Assembly (NCBI GenBank): GCA_964370315.1
Contig: CAYJIS010000001.1
Coordinates: forward strand, 62,001-126,000
From: CAYJFX01 sp964370315
GTDB lineage: Bacteria > Spirochaetota > Spirochaetia > Treponematales > Treponemataceae
Direction: 5' to 3'
Length of the DNA stretch: 64,000 nt
The position numbers and the translations under genes are program-made. The notes below the pieces were generated by a model that ran no database searches, was not told where the DNA came from, and saw only the letters and a list, made by a program, of their open reading frames with translations. Positions 49,510-58,017 of this stretch are shown piece by piece; positions within the stretch are counted from its first letter, which is position 1, and each line of letters starts with the position of its first letter.

Positions 49510-50406
49510 ATGAATCGAAGTAGTATAATTACACAAACCGAAGAAGATTTTTCAAAAGCACGAAATAAAGCTCTCTTTAACGAAATTCAACATTTTTTAA
49601 ACCCAGAAGAAACACAGCTGCTTTCATTTGGTGATATAAAAAAATGGTTAAAGCCAAAAAATGAAGTATACATTGGAATGCAGGAAATACTAGTTGACCT
49701 CATTGTAGGCAGTGAAGGTCGTTACCACGATTTTGATAATCATTTTTTTCCGAAAAACATGCACTTAAAAAACAGATGGAAAAGCATTGATGCAGCACGT
49801 CTCACTGATGTAATTTTACCACCAATAAAATTATATGAAATTGGAGGTCTTTACTTTGTGAGAGATGGAAATCATCGAGTATCAGTTGCAAAAAGTCAAG
49901 GCATGGCATACATAGATGCAGAAGTAATCAGTTTGCAAAGCGAAATAAAACTAAGACCAGGAATGTCAAAAAATCAAATTCTAAAAAGAGTTATTGACTA
50001 CGAAAAACGATTGTTCTACGCTGAAACTGCATTCGGTGATATTACCGATTGTTGGAACCTAGATTTTTCATCTTCTGGACAATATGATGTAATTTATAAC
50101 CATATAGAAATTCATAAAGAATTTTTAAGTAGTACACGTGAAGTTAATAAAGTGGAGGCAGTACAACTTTGGTACGAAGATGTGTATCTGCCTATATTAG
50201 ATATACTAAATAAACAATCTGCGATGAAAAAGTTTTTAAAACGAACTCCTGGTGACTTATATGTATGGCTATTAAAATATTGGCAAGAATTGCAAACAAA
50301 ATATGATAACTCCATTACATTAGATGTTGCAGCGGTACAGTTTAAAACTTTTTTTAAAAAAAGTTTTATTTCTTCTCTGCTTGCAATATTCAAAAGAAAA
50401 AAATAG
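49510..50406 (+). CDS. ParB/sulfiredoxin-like domain protein
   Basis: A 298-residue protein. Residues 95-145 carry a ParB/Srx-type core: DVILPPIKLYEIGGLYFV, then RDGNHRVSVAKSQGMAYIDAEVI, including the DGxHR box that binds nucleotide in ParB (CTPase) and Srx (ATPase). No helix-turn-helix DNA-binding domain typical of chromosomal ParB follows. The C-terminal half is helical and rich in aromatic residues, ending in a basic tail (LLAIFKRKK). GAGAGG precedes the ATG. It follows the phosphoesterase gene by 32 bases. Function unknown; a nucleotide-dependent switch is a reasonable guess. Confidence 0.65.
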   Translation: MNRSSIITQTEEDFSKARNKALFNEIQHFLNPEETQLLSFGDIKKWLKPKNEVYIGMQEILVDLIVGSEGRYHDFDNHFFPKNMHLKNRWKSIDAARLTDVILPPIKLYEIGGLYFVRDGNHRVSVAKSQGMAYIDAEVISLQSEIKLRPGMSKNQILKRVIDYEKRLFYAETAFGDITDCWNLDFSSSGQYDVIYNHIEIHKEFLSSTREVNKVEAVQLWYEDVYLPILDILNKQSAMKKFLKRTPGDLYVWLLKYWQELQTKYDNSITLDVAAVQFKTFFKKSFISSLLAIFKRKK

Positions 50407-50443
50407 CTACACTATTTCAATCCTCGCTACAAGTTTCAATGTC

Positions 50444-50472
50444 TTGACGTATTATATTTGAGGTGATAAGAT
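50444..50472 (+). promoter_or_regulatory. Promoter of the partner-switching operon
   Basis: TTGACG (50444-50449) and TAAGAT (50467-50472) are 17 bases apart, about 60 bases before the phosphatase start. Confidence 0.65.
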
Positions 50473-50507
50473 ATACATATAGTTTTTTTTAGTTACTATA
50501 TGTATAT
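50471..50507. repeat. Perfect 13-bp inverted repeat at the operon start
   Basis: ATATACATATAGT (50471-50483) and ACTATATGTATAT (50495-50507) pair perfectly around TTTTTTTTAGT. It begins on the last bases of the -10 and covers the predicted transcription start, so it could be an operator or a 5' hairpin of the mRNA. Confidence 0.65.
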
Positions 50508-50533
50508 CCATTTTATAGGGAGAGATAATAATA

Positions 50534-52027
50534 GTGTCGCAAATTACATTCTTTCCACCTGTCTTTGTTTTAACAATCATTATTCTTAACTTAGCACTCA
50601 TTTTAATTTTACTTATTATGCTCCTAAAACAAGTCAGCACATCTGAAACCAAAAGCAGCGATATACATAACACTAAGATGTCGGGACTATCATCATCTAT
50701 TGCACAACATGGATATGCAATTTTAAATCGGTCAATCAGTGCAATATATGAGAAAAATCCAATTGATGCATTATTAAATCTAATAACAAATACATATATG
50801 AACCTATCTGATAGCGATGGAGGTATAGCATTATTATTTGATGACTATACCGATACTTTAAGTGTAAAAGCTTTTGTAGGTTTTTTTTCACCTGCACATA
50901 AACTACCTGATCAACTCCCCTTAACTTCCTTTGATATTGGAAATCACTTTCGTACAAGTATATTTAGTAACAATAATACCTTTTATGAAAAGATCGCAAA
51001 AGAAATACAAAAAGAAATAATTATTGATGCAAGCTTAGACCCAAGAATTACTACTTCTCAATTTTTGCCAGAAGAAGAAAAAAGTAGTGATGCACCAATT
51101 GAATTACAAGCAGACTCATATATGGCGTTACCTTTAAAAATAAACGATGTAGTATGTGCAGTAATAATGCTTTGCAGAAAAAAAGGTCAAGGACAATTTA
51201 GCACTATGGCCCTTGATAAGTTATCTCAGTTATCAGAATTTTCAAGTATCGCCTTAAAAAATATTCTGTGCTTTAATGAAATTGAAAAAAAAACACAAAC
51301 TAATATACAACAACAGCTTGCAACGAAAATTCAAAAGGACTTGTATACACAAAGAATTCCTCATTTTCCACATGCAGAACTATACACATATTTTAATCCC
51401 TTCGATGGAATATGCAGTGATTTTTTTGATGTTATTACGACAAAGAATAATAAGCTCTGCATTGTGCTAGGCGATATTATTGGTAAGGATATGGGTTCTA
51501 TAATGACCATGCAGATGCTCAAAACTACAGTAAATATAATTGCAAATACATCGAAGCCTGCCTCCACACTAATGCAATGGATTAATAGAGTTTTAATAAA
51601 AGAAAAAAAGAAAAATCAATTTGCAAGTTTAAGCTTGCTACTTTTTGACTACAATCAAAAACAACTACAATGCTCTAATGCTTCAACAAACCCATTTTTA
51701 TTATACCGACCTACAGAACAAGAATGGATAACACTTTCTAAAAATACAAGTGCCTTAGGAGTACATAAGCATAGCGAATATGGCGACTATACACTTACAG
51801 TACAAGATGGTGACATTGTTATATTATGTACTGACGGCATAGTTGAATGTACTAATGAACATGGAAAGCAGTATACCGTAGAAAGATTAAAAACAATTAT
51901 TGAAAACTTTTCACATTTAAAGGGTAAAGACATATTACAAAATGTAAAAAGTGATATAATAGAGTATAGCAATAAGAATGTACATTGTGATGACCAATCT
52001 TTGGTGCTTTTAATGATACATATGTAA
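50534..52027 (+). CDS. RsbU/SpoIIE-type PP2C phosphatase with GAF domain
   Basis: A 497-residue regulatory phosphatase. A membrane helix (about 10-32) anchors it, followed by a GAF-like sensor (80-235; SDGGIALLFDDYTDTLSVKAF). The SpoIIE/PP2C domain (290-497) has YFNPFDGICSDFFDVI, IVLGDIIGKDMGSIMTMQMLKT, and the final VILCTDGIVECTNEHGKQY and NVHCDDQSLVLLM, keeping the metal Asp residues. It should dephosphorylate the STAS-domain protein encoded next. It starts at GTG. The signal is sensed in the cytoplasm or at the membrane. Confidence 0.88.
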   Translation: MSQITFFPPVFVLTIIILNLALILILLIMLLKQVSTSETKSSDIHNTKMSGLSSSIAQHGYAILNRSISAIYEKNPIDALLNLITNTYMNLSDSDGGIALLFDDYTDTLSVKAFVGFFSPAHKLPDQLPLTSFDIGNHFRTSIFSNNNTFYEKIAKEIQKEIIIDASLDPRITTSQFLPEEEKSSDAPIELQADSYMALPLKINDVVCAVIMLCRKKGQGQFSTMALDKLSQLSEFSSIALKNILCFNEIEKKTQTNIQQQLATKIQKDLYTQRIPHFPHAELYTYFNPFDGICSDFFDVITTKNNKLCIVLGDIIGKDMGSIMTMQMLKTTVNIIANTSKPASTLMQWINRVLIKEKKKNQFASLSLLLFDYNQKQLQCSNASTNPFLLYRPTEQEWITLSKNTSALGVHKHSEYGDYTLTVQDGDIVILCTDGIVECTNEHGKQYTVERLKTIIENFSHLKGKDILQNVKSDIIEYSNKNVHCDDQSLVLLMIHM

Positions 52028-52049
52028 TGTCTATTATTTGGAGGACAAC

Positions 52050-52391
52050 ATGGAATTAACAATACGAAAAACTGGTGAAAACTACATAATAGATGTCGAT
52101 GGCGAAATGGATTTATATAATTCTCACAAAATAAAAGACTTAATTTCAAAAATGGTTGAAAAAAATGTGAAGCGAATAATTATTAATTTTTCTGATGTTA
52201 CTTATATTGACTCATCTGGAGTTGGTGCATTAATATATATTTGTTCTGTAATTAAAAAAAAGCAATTACAACTAGCTCTTACAAACATACAGGGCTCTGT
52301 AAAAAAAGTAATCGATTTAACACACTTAACTGATTACTTTCCAATGACAAATACGATAGAAGAAGCAGTTTCCCTGTTTAATCAAAGTTAA
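52050..52391 (+). CDS. STAS-domain anti-sigma-factor antagonist (RsbV/SpoIIAA type)
   Basis: A 113-residue protein from the ATG at 52050 (GGAGG upstream). The phosphorylatable serine lies in VTYIDSSGVGALIYI, and the start ENYIIDVDGEMDLYNSHKIKDLI is typical. When dephosphorylated by the upstream phosphatase it should bind the kinase-like protein encoded next and release that protein's partner. Confidence 0.93.
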   Translation: MELTIRKTGENYIIDVDGEMDLYNSHKIKDLISKMVEKNVKRIIINFSDVTYIDSSGVGALIYICSVIKKKQLQLALTNIQGSVKKVIDLTHLTDYFPMTNTIEEAVSLFNQS

Positions 52392-52404
52392 AGAGTGACT
52401 CTCA

Positions 52405-52941
52405 ATGACTGAAAAACTTATAAGTGATGAAAAAAATTCTCTTTTTGATAAAACATACCTTCGTTATAAATGTTTTGATTCTGACTATAGTCAAGTAAGA
52501 TATTATTCCCATTTATTGCTACAAAGTGCTCCTGTAGATATAGTAGGAGGAGAATTATTAGAACAACAAATTGCTGAGATGATAAAAAATGCAATAAAAC
52601 ATGGAAACAATTGCAATATAGAAAAAAAAGTTCATGTATGGTATTCTTTTGGAAATACATACGCCCACCTTATTATTGAAGATGAAGGAGAGGGTTTTAC
52701 ACACCTAGAAAAATGGAACAACTTTAACAAACAACGCTTAGAATTTCTTGAAAAAAAAGATTTTGAAAACCTTTCCAATTTTGTTTCATTTAAAACAGAC
52801 AAGAGTGATAAAGATGATGGTGGAAACGCTATGTTTGCTGCATTAGAATATTGGAATGGATTAATATTCAATAATAAAAAAAATGGCGTTGCTATGTACA
52901 AAATATTTGAAAAAAAACGCTATTGCATTTACTCAAGTTAA
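52405..52941 (+). CDS. RsbW-like HATPase serine kinase / anti-sigma factor
   Basis: A 178-residue GHKL-ATPase protein. The N box is AEMIKNAIKHGN (about residue 55), the G1 box is IIEDEGEGF, and the late GGNAMFAALEYWNG replaces the usual 'G.GL.li..l.D'. It fits the RsbW/SpoIIAB partner-switching kinases that phosphorylate STAS proteins. No sigma-factor gene is adjacent, so the output partner is elsewhere or not a sigma factor. Its stop codon and that of the convergent lipoprotein gene share the palindrome TTAA. Confidence 0.85.
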   Translation: MTEKLISDEKNSLFDKTYLRYKCFDSDYSQVRYYSHLLLQSAPVDIVGGELLEQQIAEMIKNAIKHGNNCNIEKKVHVWYSFGNTYAHLIIEDEGEGFTHLEKWNNFNKQRLEFLEKKDFENLSNFVSFKTDKSDKDDGGNAMFAALEYWNGLIFNNKKNGVAMYKIFEKKRYCIYSS

Positions 52942-54533
52942 TTAATTGTAAAATAAAACCTTTCTAAATAGGTTCGCCTTTTTGCTGCATCTTCCCAATA
53001 ACTACTTTGTGGATAAAATTCAACAAGTCTTTGGTATGAATCATAAGCTCTTTTTATATTTCGCTGATCTGAATTAGCTTCGTAATTCTGTCCATAAAGA
53101 TAAAGAGCTCTATCAATATCAGAAACAGCTGTGATGCTAAATTCATCTAGTAAAGCCAGACTATCTGCATACCTTTTTTCTTCATATGCTACTTGAGCTA
53201 AATCTAGCAAACTTAAGTCTTCTTGATTTTCAATTGAAGATTCACTCATGGATTCATCATCAAACATTAAAATCTCATCATCAGACAACAAATCAAACAT
53301 AACACTTGCATCGGCATTATCACTTGTCATAATGGCATCTTCTGATAAAACTGAAAGGCGAATATATTCATCAATATAGACATTTTCTATTATATCTTGT
53401 TTATAAAAGTGTAAATCTGTTGTTCCAACATCTTTACCTTGAAAGGTAAAGCTCGTATCACCATCATCAATATTTCTACCTTCAAAATCATAGATACTAG
53501 GGTCGCTTTGTTCAACCTCTCCTAAAAAAATCCAACCTTGTCCTGGAAGAAAAATATCTGTATAATCACCTTTAAAGACTTGCACATGACGTAAAGGGGT
53601 AAAAATTATCTGTTCATCTATATCATCTTCAAAGCTAAAGTCGTTCGCTTCTTGAATCCCCATTGAAAAATTTGCATCACGGTCATTTACATATGAATCT
53701 CGCTCTTGTGCTTGCGTTACAATTGGTTCTGGTTCTGGAATAATAATTTCGTCGACTTCTGGTGATTCTTGAATAATAGGTTCTGTAACAAAAGGAGTTT
53801 CAATAACAGGAGCTTGCGTTATTTCAGGAAAATCTATCACTTCACTTTCTTCATCACTAGCTATACTAGTGTCAAACGGTAAGGCAACACTTTCAACTTC
53901 TCCATCTTCTGTTAAAGGAATAAAAGATTGTGTAACCTCACCTATTGTACTATTATCGGTTGTTTGATTAAGGGCTGATTCATCAATATCATCTTCATTT
54001 ATGGTGGTTAAAGGTATAGCTTGAGCAAATTCTGGTTCCTGTAATTGTATATCGTTGATGTTTGGCGAAGACTCTCCAATGTCCGTTTGATCAGTATTTT
54101 GAGCTACATCGTTTTCTTCTAAAAATAAATCTGTATTAGTATCATTTGTATTTTCTACATTAAGTGCGTTCGGAAAAAACTCAACCTCTGGATCATCTTG
54201 TATATCAAAAGTATTCTCTTGTGCTATTTCTCTTTGCGCTGTAGGATTTTCATTAGTTTGTGAAACATTTTGATTTTGTGGCGATAGAGGTGTCAAATCT
54301 GCTATTTCAGATTCTGCTATTTCGCTTACGTCACTTTGTACATTCGCTTGATCTTGCTCATCTTGTATCGGTGGTATAATTGATTGCCCTACAAATGGCT
54401 CGGTTGGAGATTCTTGTATCGATGGTGTTTGTGGTATTTCTTGGCCTTCGTCTAAACTATCACTAGAATCATTCATAGACTCACAAGACGCTAATAATAA
54501 TAAAACAAATACACTTACAAGAATCTTTTTCAT
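52938..54533 (-). CDS. Acidic lipoprotein with disordered region and C-terminal TPRs
   Basis: A 531-residue lipoprotein (MKKILVSVFVLLLLASC, lipobox LASC). Residues 20-310 are low complexity, rich in Asp, Glu, Gln, Asn, Pro and Ser, probably disordered. Residues 315-400 form a small beta domain (HVQVFKGDYTDIFLPGQGWIFLGEVEQ). The C-terminal 100 residues are two or three TPR-like helices (AQVAYEEKRYADSLALLDEF, ease of alignment with BamD/YbgF-type repeats). It may be an envelope assembly or scaffold protein. It overlaps the small lipoprotein gene by 4 bases (ATGA) downstream of smc. Confidence 0.72.
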   Translation of the reverse strand: MKKILVSVFVLLLLASCESMNDSSDSLDEGQEIPQTPSIQESPTEPFVGQSIIPPIQDEQDQANVQSDVSEIAESEIADLTPLSPQNQNVSQTNENPTAQREIAQENTFDIQDDPEVEFFPNALNVENTNDTNTDLFLEENDVAQNTDQTDIGESSPNINDIQLQEPEFAQAIPLTTINEDDIDESALNQTTDNSTIGEVTQSFIPLTEDGEVESVALPFDTSIASDEESEVIDFPEITQAPVIETPFVTEPIIQESPEVDEIIIPEPEPIVTQAQERDSYVNDRDANFSMGIQEANDFSFEDDIDEQIIFTPLRHVQVFKGDYTDIFLPGQGWIFLGEVEQSDPSIYDFEGRNIDDGDTSFTFQGKDVGTTDLHFYKQDIIENVYIDEYIRLSVLSEDAIMTSDNADASVMFDLLSDDEILMFDDESMSESSIENQEDLSLLDLAQVAYEEKRYADSLALLDEFSITAVSDIDRALYLYGQNYEANSDQRNIKRAYDSYQRLVEFYPQSSYWEDAAKRRTYLERFYFTIN

Positions 54534-54829
54534 GGGGCTGCCTCTAATACTTCTTTTATTAATTGTTCATTTGCAGCGTTTAGCCTTTCGAGATTTTCTC
54601 CCTCAGGAATAATAAACCACTGCTCTACCTCTTCCTTTGACCACCTCTCACGAGGGATATTTGTAATAACATAATCATCGTTATAAATTGGTTCTTTAGG
54701 TAAGATGGGTGACATTTCGATAGTAATGTTTGTAAGAGAATCATTGCTTTTCTCGGGCGCACAAGCGATAGTGAATAAAAAAATAATACTAAAAGTACAT
54801 GCATAAAATAACACGCCTTTTTTATTCAT
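54530..54829 (-). CDS. Small lipoprotein, unknown function
   Basis: A 99-residue lipoprotein from the ATG at 54829; a GTG at 54838 sits too close to the AGGAG. The signal ends in lipobox TIAC. The mature part is polar, with PRERWSKEEVEQWFIIPEGENL near the C terminus. It overlaps the end of smc and the start of the next lipoprotein gene, so the three are probably one transcript. I do not recognise the family. Confidence 0.7.
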   Translation of the reverse strand: MNKKGVLFYACTFSIIFLFTIACAPEKSNDSLTNITIEMSPILPKEPIYNDDYVITNIPRERWSKEEVEQWFIIPEGENLERLNAANEQLIKEVLEAAP

Positions 54830-57800
54830 TGTTTTCACTCTCCTCTGTTGTTCGCATTACATCTTGTTTATCTATGCTCTCATTATTTTTATGGTTCTCA
54901 TCTTCTTTGGAAGTAGAATTATCTTGTTTATGTTCAGTAACTCCCTTTATGCGCTTAGGCGGATGAGGTGGAATATACACATCTTTTTCGGGTTCAACTT
55001 CTTCTTCCTCAAAAGGAGCAATATCTGGAATTTTTAAACTTCCACCACCTTTACCATCTGTTTCCAGCCTAATGGTAATTATTTTACTAACACCAAATTC
55101 TTCCATGGTTACACCAAGAAGTGTACTAGCACCTGCAACCGTTTTTTTATTATGTGTAATAACAATATACTGACTTAAAGAACCAAATTCACGAAGTGTA
55201 TTAATAAACCTACTTACATTTTCATCATCAAGGGCTGCATCAATTTCGTCCAAAAGACAGAAAGGGGAAGGTCTAACCATGTACGTGGCGAACAATAATG
55301 CAACTGCAGTCATAGTTTTTTCACCACCGGACAAAAGCGCAATGTTTTCAAGTTTTTTCCCAGGAGGTTGCGCAAAAATATCAACACCAGATTGTAAAAC
55401 ATTCTGAGGATCCACCAAACGAAGTTCTGCTCTACCACCACCAAAAAGACGGCGGAACATATTGTGAAAGTTCTTCTTTATTTTATTATATGTTGCTAAG
55501 AAAAGTTCTGTAGATTCGGCACGGATTTCTTCTGTAATTCGATGTAGGTCGTCGCGTGCTTTTTTAAGATCCTCAATTTGTCCTGATAAAAAGTCATATC
55601 TTTCTTTTGCTTCACCAAACTCTTCAACTGCCATGAGGTTAACATTCCCCAGCTCGCGTATTTTTTGCCTCAATCCCTGCACCGCTTCACGTAGTTGTGC
55701 TGGCTGCACAGTAATTGTAAACATTCTTTCTTCAAATTCCATTAAGTCCCTAGAATGTGTTTCCTTAAAGTTTTCTTTTAAGTTTCTAATTTCTGTGTCG
55801 GTTGTAGCAATATCTAAGTGGAATTTTTCTATTTTGTGCTGATGGGCAGCCATATCCGTCATTAATTTTTTCTGGTCTTCTCGCTTACCAGCAACATCAG
55901 AGTTTCTATCTGATATACTTTTTTCAAGCTCTTCAAGTTCCTTTGTTAGTCGAATGCCCTCACGCTTCATAACAGCAATTTCACCTTCGACTTCAAGTAC
56001 TTGTGAGTCTATGTCTTCAAAGCGTTTAGTTTCAGCATAGTGTTCATTTTCAAGCTCTTTCAATGCACCTTCTTGACTTGCGATTTCTCGTCGGAGTAAC
56101 CGTAATTGATCATCACTTGATTGAATTTGAGTTTTCATCTGAGCTTGATTAATTCGAAGGTTTTCAAGTGTAATCCTGTACTCTTCCATTTTAAGATTTA
56201 AGTCAGTACTATCATCTTTTACATCTAAAATCCTCTCACGCTTTTCATTCACTCGATTACGGTTTTCTTGAATTTTTACATCAATTGCCCTTTTTTTAGT
56301 TATAATACCTTCAGGTGATAAAAAGTCTTGAATAAATGAAGGGTTTGATTTTTCAAACACATCAATTGCATTTTCTAGATTTGATACTAAAAATTCAATT
56401 TCATCAAAAGCGGTGATTGCAGAATTTACAAATTTTCCTGTTTCTGAAAATGACGGTTCTTTTATTGTTGAAAAATCTTTAAAAAGTTTTTTTCTACCGT
56501 TTGCCAAAACTTTTAGTTTTGCAACAACCTGATTTAAATCTTCTTTTGCCTTGCTTGCTCCTTGAGAAGAAAGTCCTGCATCTTTTAATTTTGCATCAAG
56601 TTCTGTAACTATATTTTCGGTAATAGCTTCAAGTTGTTTTTGCAGTTGACCTCGAACACCATCTAATTCAGATATTTCTGCTTCAATATGAACAATTTTT
56701 TTATTATTATCTAAAATTCTATCAGAGGAAATTGTTATGTTTTCTTCAAACGATGCAATATTTTTTGCAATCTCTGATAAACGTCTTTGTAATTCTTGTA
56801 AAGACCCTTCTTGTTCATCTGCATCTTCTGTCAGCATATCCAAGCGCTCAGTAAGACCTGCTTTTTTTACTTCTATTTGTTTTAGTTTTTCTTTTGCTAA
56901 ACTTCGACTTTCTTCAAAGTGTCTTAAACTTTCAGTTTTTGATCGCTCTTTAATTGCAAGCCCAAATATTTCTTGTTGCATTTCATTAAGCTTACCTTCC
57001 ATTGCAGTTACTTCATCTACATGTTGTGTGAGCTCTGTATTTATCGCTTCAATTTTCTGTTGTACATTGTCTCTTTTTTCAGTTGCCTTTTGTAAATCTT
57101 CGTCTCGATTTCGTTTATCTTGAAGAAAACTTTTTAAGCGAAGCAACTGTATATCAAGCTCATGTTCAAAAATGTCATCTTTTAATTTTCGATAGTCATT
57201 CGTTTTGTCTGCTTGAATTTTCAAAGTATCATAGGTTCTTTTTACTTCTCCTAAAATACCTTCAACTTGTTTCATATTTTCTTCTGTTCGACTTAGCTTT
57301 CTTTCTGCCTCTGCTCTTTTAGCTTTAAAGCGAGTAATCCCAGCAGCCTCTTCAAATAGATAACGTCGATCTTCTGGCTTACTAGAAAGGATTTGGTCAA
57401 TTTTACCTTGTTCCATAACAGAATAGGCTACTTTACCAACACCAGTGTCCCAAAAAAGTTCTCTAACATCCTTTAATTTGCATTGTCGATTGTTTATAAA
57501 GTATTCACCTTCGCCTGATCGGTAAAGACGTCTTTTTATGCTGATTTCACTCATGTCCAACGGTAACAATCCGTTATCATTTGCTAATATGAGTGTTACC
57601 TCTGCCATATTGAGGGCTTTTCGAGTTTCAGTACCATTAAAAATAATGTCTTCCATTTTTTCGGCACGCATGGTTTTTGCAGCTTGCTCACCTAAAACCC
57701 ACTTAACTGCATCAACAACATTACTCTTTCCGCATCCGTTGGGTCCTAAAAGCGCAGTAATACCATCGGCAAATTCAATCTTTGTACGATCAGCAAACGA

Positions 57801-57836
57801 TTTAAAACCAAAAATTTCAAGACCTTTAAGAAACAC
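54822..57836 (-). CDS. smc: SMC chromosome-segregation ATPase lacking a recognisable hinge
   Basis: A 1004-residue SMC protein, shorter than the usual 1150-1200. The N-terminal head has IFGFKSFADRTKIEF, Walker A GPNGCGKSN (31-39) and KVAYSVMEQGKIDQILSSKPEDRR. The C-terminal head has ALLSGGEKTMTAVALLFA (signature, 835) and FCLLDEIDAALDDENV (Walker B). Coiled coils run about 165-410 and 515-735, each shorter than normal. The middle (411-515) lacks the glycine-rich hinge consensus and reads as helical sequence such as EFLVSNLENAIDVFEKSNPS. A disordered charged tail of about 70 residues follows the head. It starts at GTG. How it dimerises is an open question. Confidence 0.9.
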   Translation of the reverse strand: MFLKGLEIFGFKSFADRTKIEFADGITALLGPNGCGKSNVVDAVKWVLGEQAAKTMRAEKMEDIIFNGTETRKALNMAEVTLILANDNGLLPLDMSEISIKRRLYRSGEGEYFINNRQCKLKDVRELFWDTGVGKVAYSVMEQGKIDQILSSKPEDRRYLFEEAAGITRFKAKRAEAERKLSRTEENMKQVEGILGEVKRTYDTLKIQADKTNDYRKLKDDIFEHELDIQLLRLKSFLQDKRNRDEDLQKATEKRDNVQQKIEAINTELTQHVDEVTAMEGKLNEMQQEIFGLAIKERSKTESLRHFEESRSLAKEKLKQIEVKKAGLTERLDMLTEDADEQEGSLQELQRRLSEIAKNIASFEENITISSDRILDNNKKIVHIEAEISELDGVRGQLQKQLEAITENIVTELDAKLKDAGLSSQGASKAKEDLNQVVAKLKVLANGRKKLFKDFSTIKEPSFSETGKFVNSAITAFDEIEFLVSNLENAIDVFEKSNPSFIQDFLSPEGIITKKRAIDVKIQENRNRVNEKRERILDVKDDSTDLNLKMEEYRITLENLRINQAQMKTQIQSSDDQLRLLRREIASQEGALKELENEHYAETKRFEDIDSQVLEVEGEIAVMKREGIRLTKELEELEKSISDRNSDVAGKREDQKKLMTDMAAHQHKIEKFHLDIATTDTEIRNLKENFKETHSRDLMEFEERMFTITVQPAQLREAVQGLRQKIRELGNVNLMAVEEFGEAKERYDFLSGQIEDLKKARDDLHRITEEIRAESTELFLATYNKIKKNFHNMFRRLFGGGRAELRLVDPQNVLQSGVDIFAQPPGKKLENIALLSGGEKTMTAVALLFATYMVRPSPFCLLDEIDAALDDENVSRFINTLREFGSLSQYIVITHNKKTVAGASTLLGVTMEEFGVSKIITIRLETDGKGGGSLKIPDIAPFEEEEVEPEKDVYIPPHPPKRIKGVTEHKQDNSTSKEDENHKNNESIDKQDVMRTTEESENNE

Positions 57837-57902
57837 TAATAACCTCTACAATATGGTAAAGTACCCATAATCGGATACTACACCCAGTTTAATATACTCT
57901 CT

Positions 57903-57931
57903 ATTTTACTGAGTAAAGGAAGGAAGGTCAA
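57903..57931 (-). promoter_or_regulatory. Promoter of smc
   Basis: On the - strand TTGACC (57931-57926) and TAAAAT (57908-57903) are 17 bases apart, giving a leader of about 60 bases. Confidence 0.6.
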
Positions 57932-58017
57932 GTATAATTTTTAATTACGAGTTCGAAATCTATCCATCAATATGTTTAAAATCAAAGCTCTTGCCTGCTT
58001 TCCAACTTAGTGGGTAC

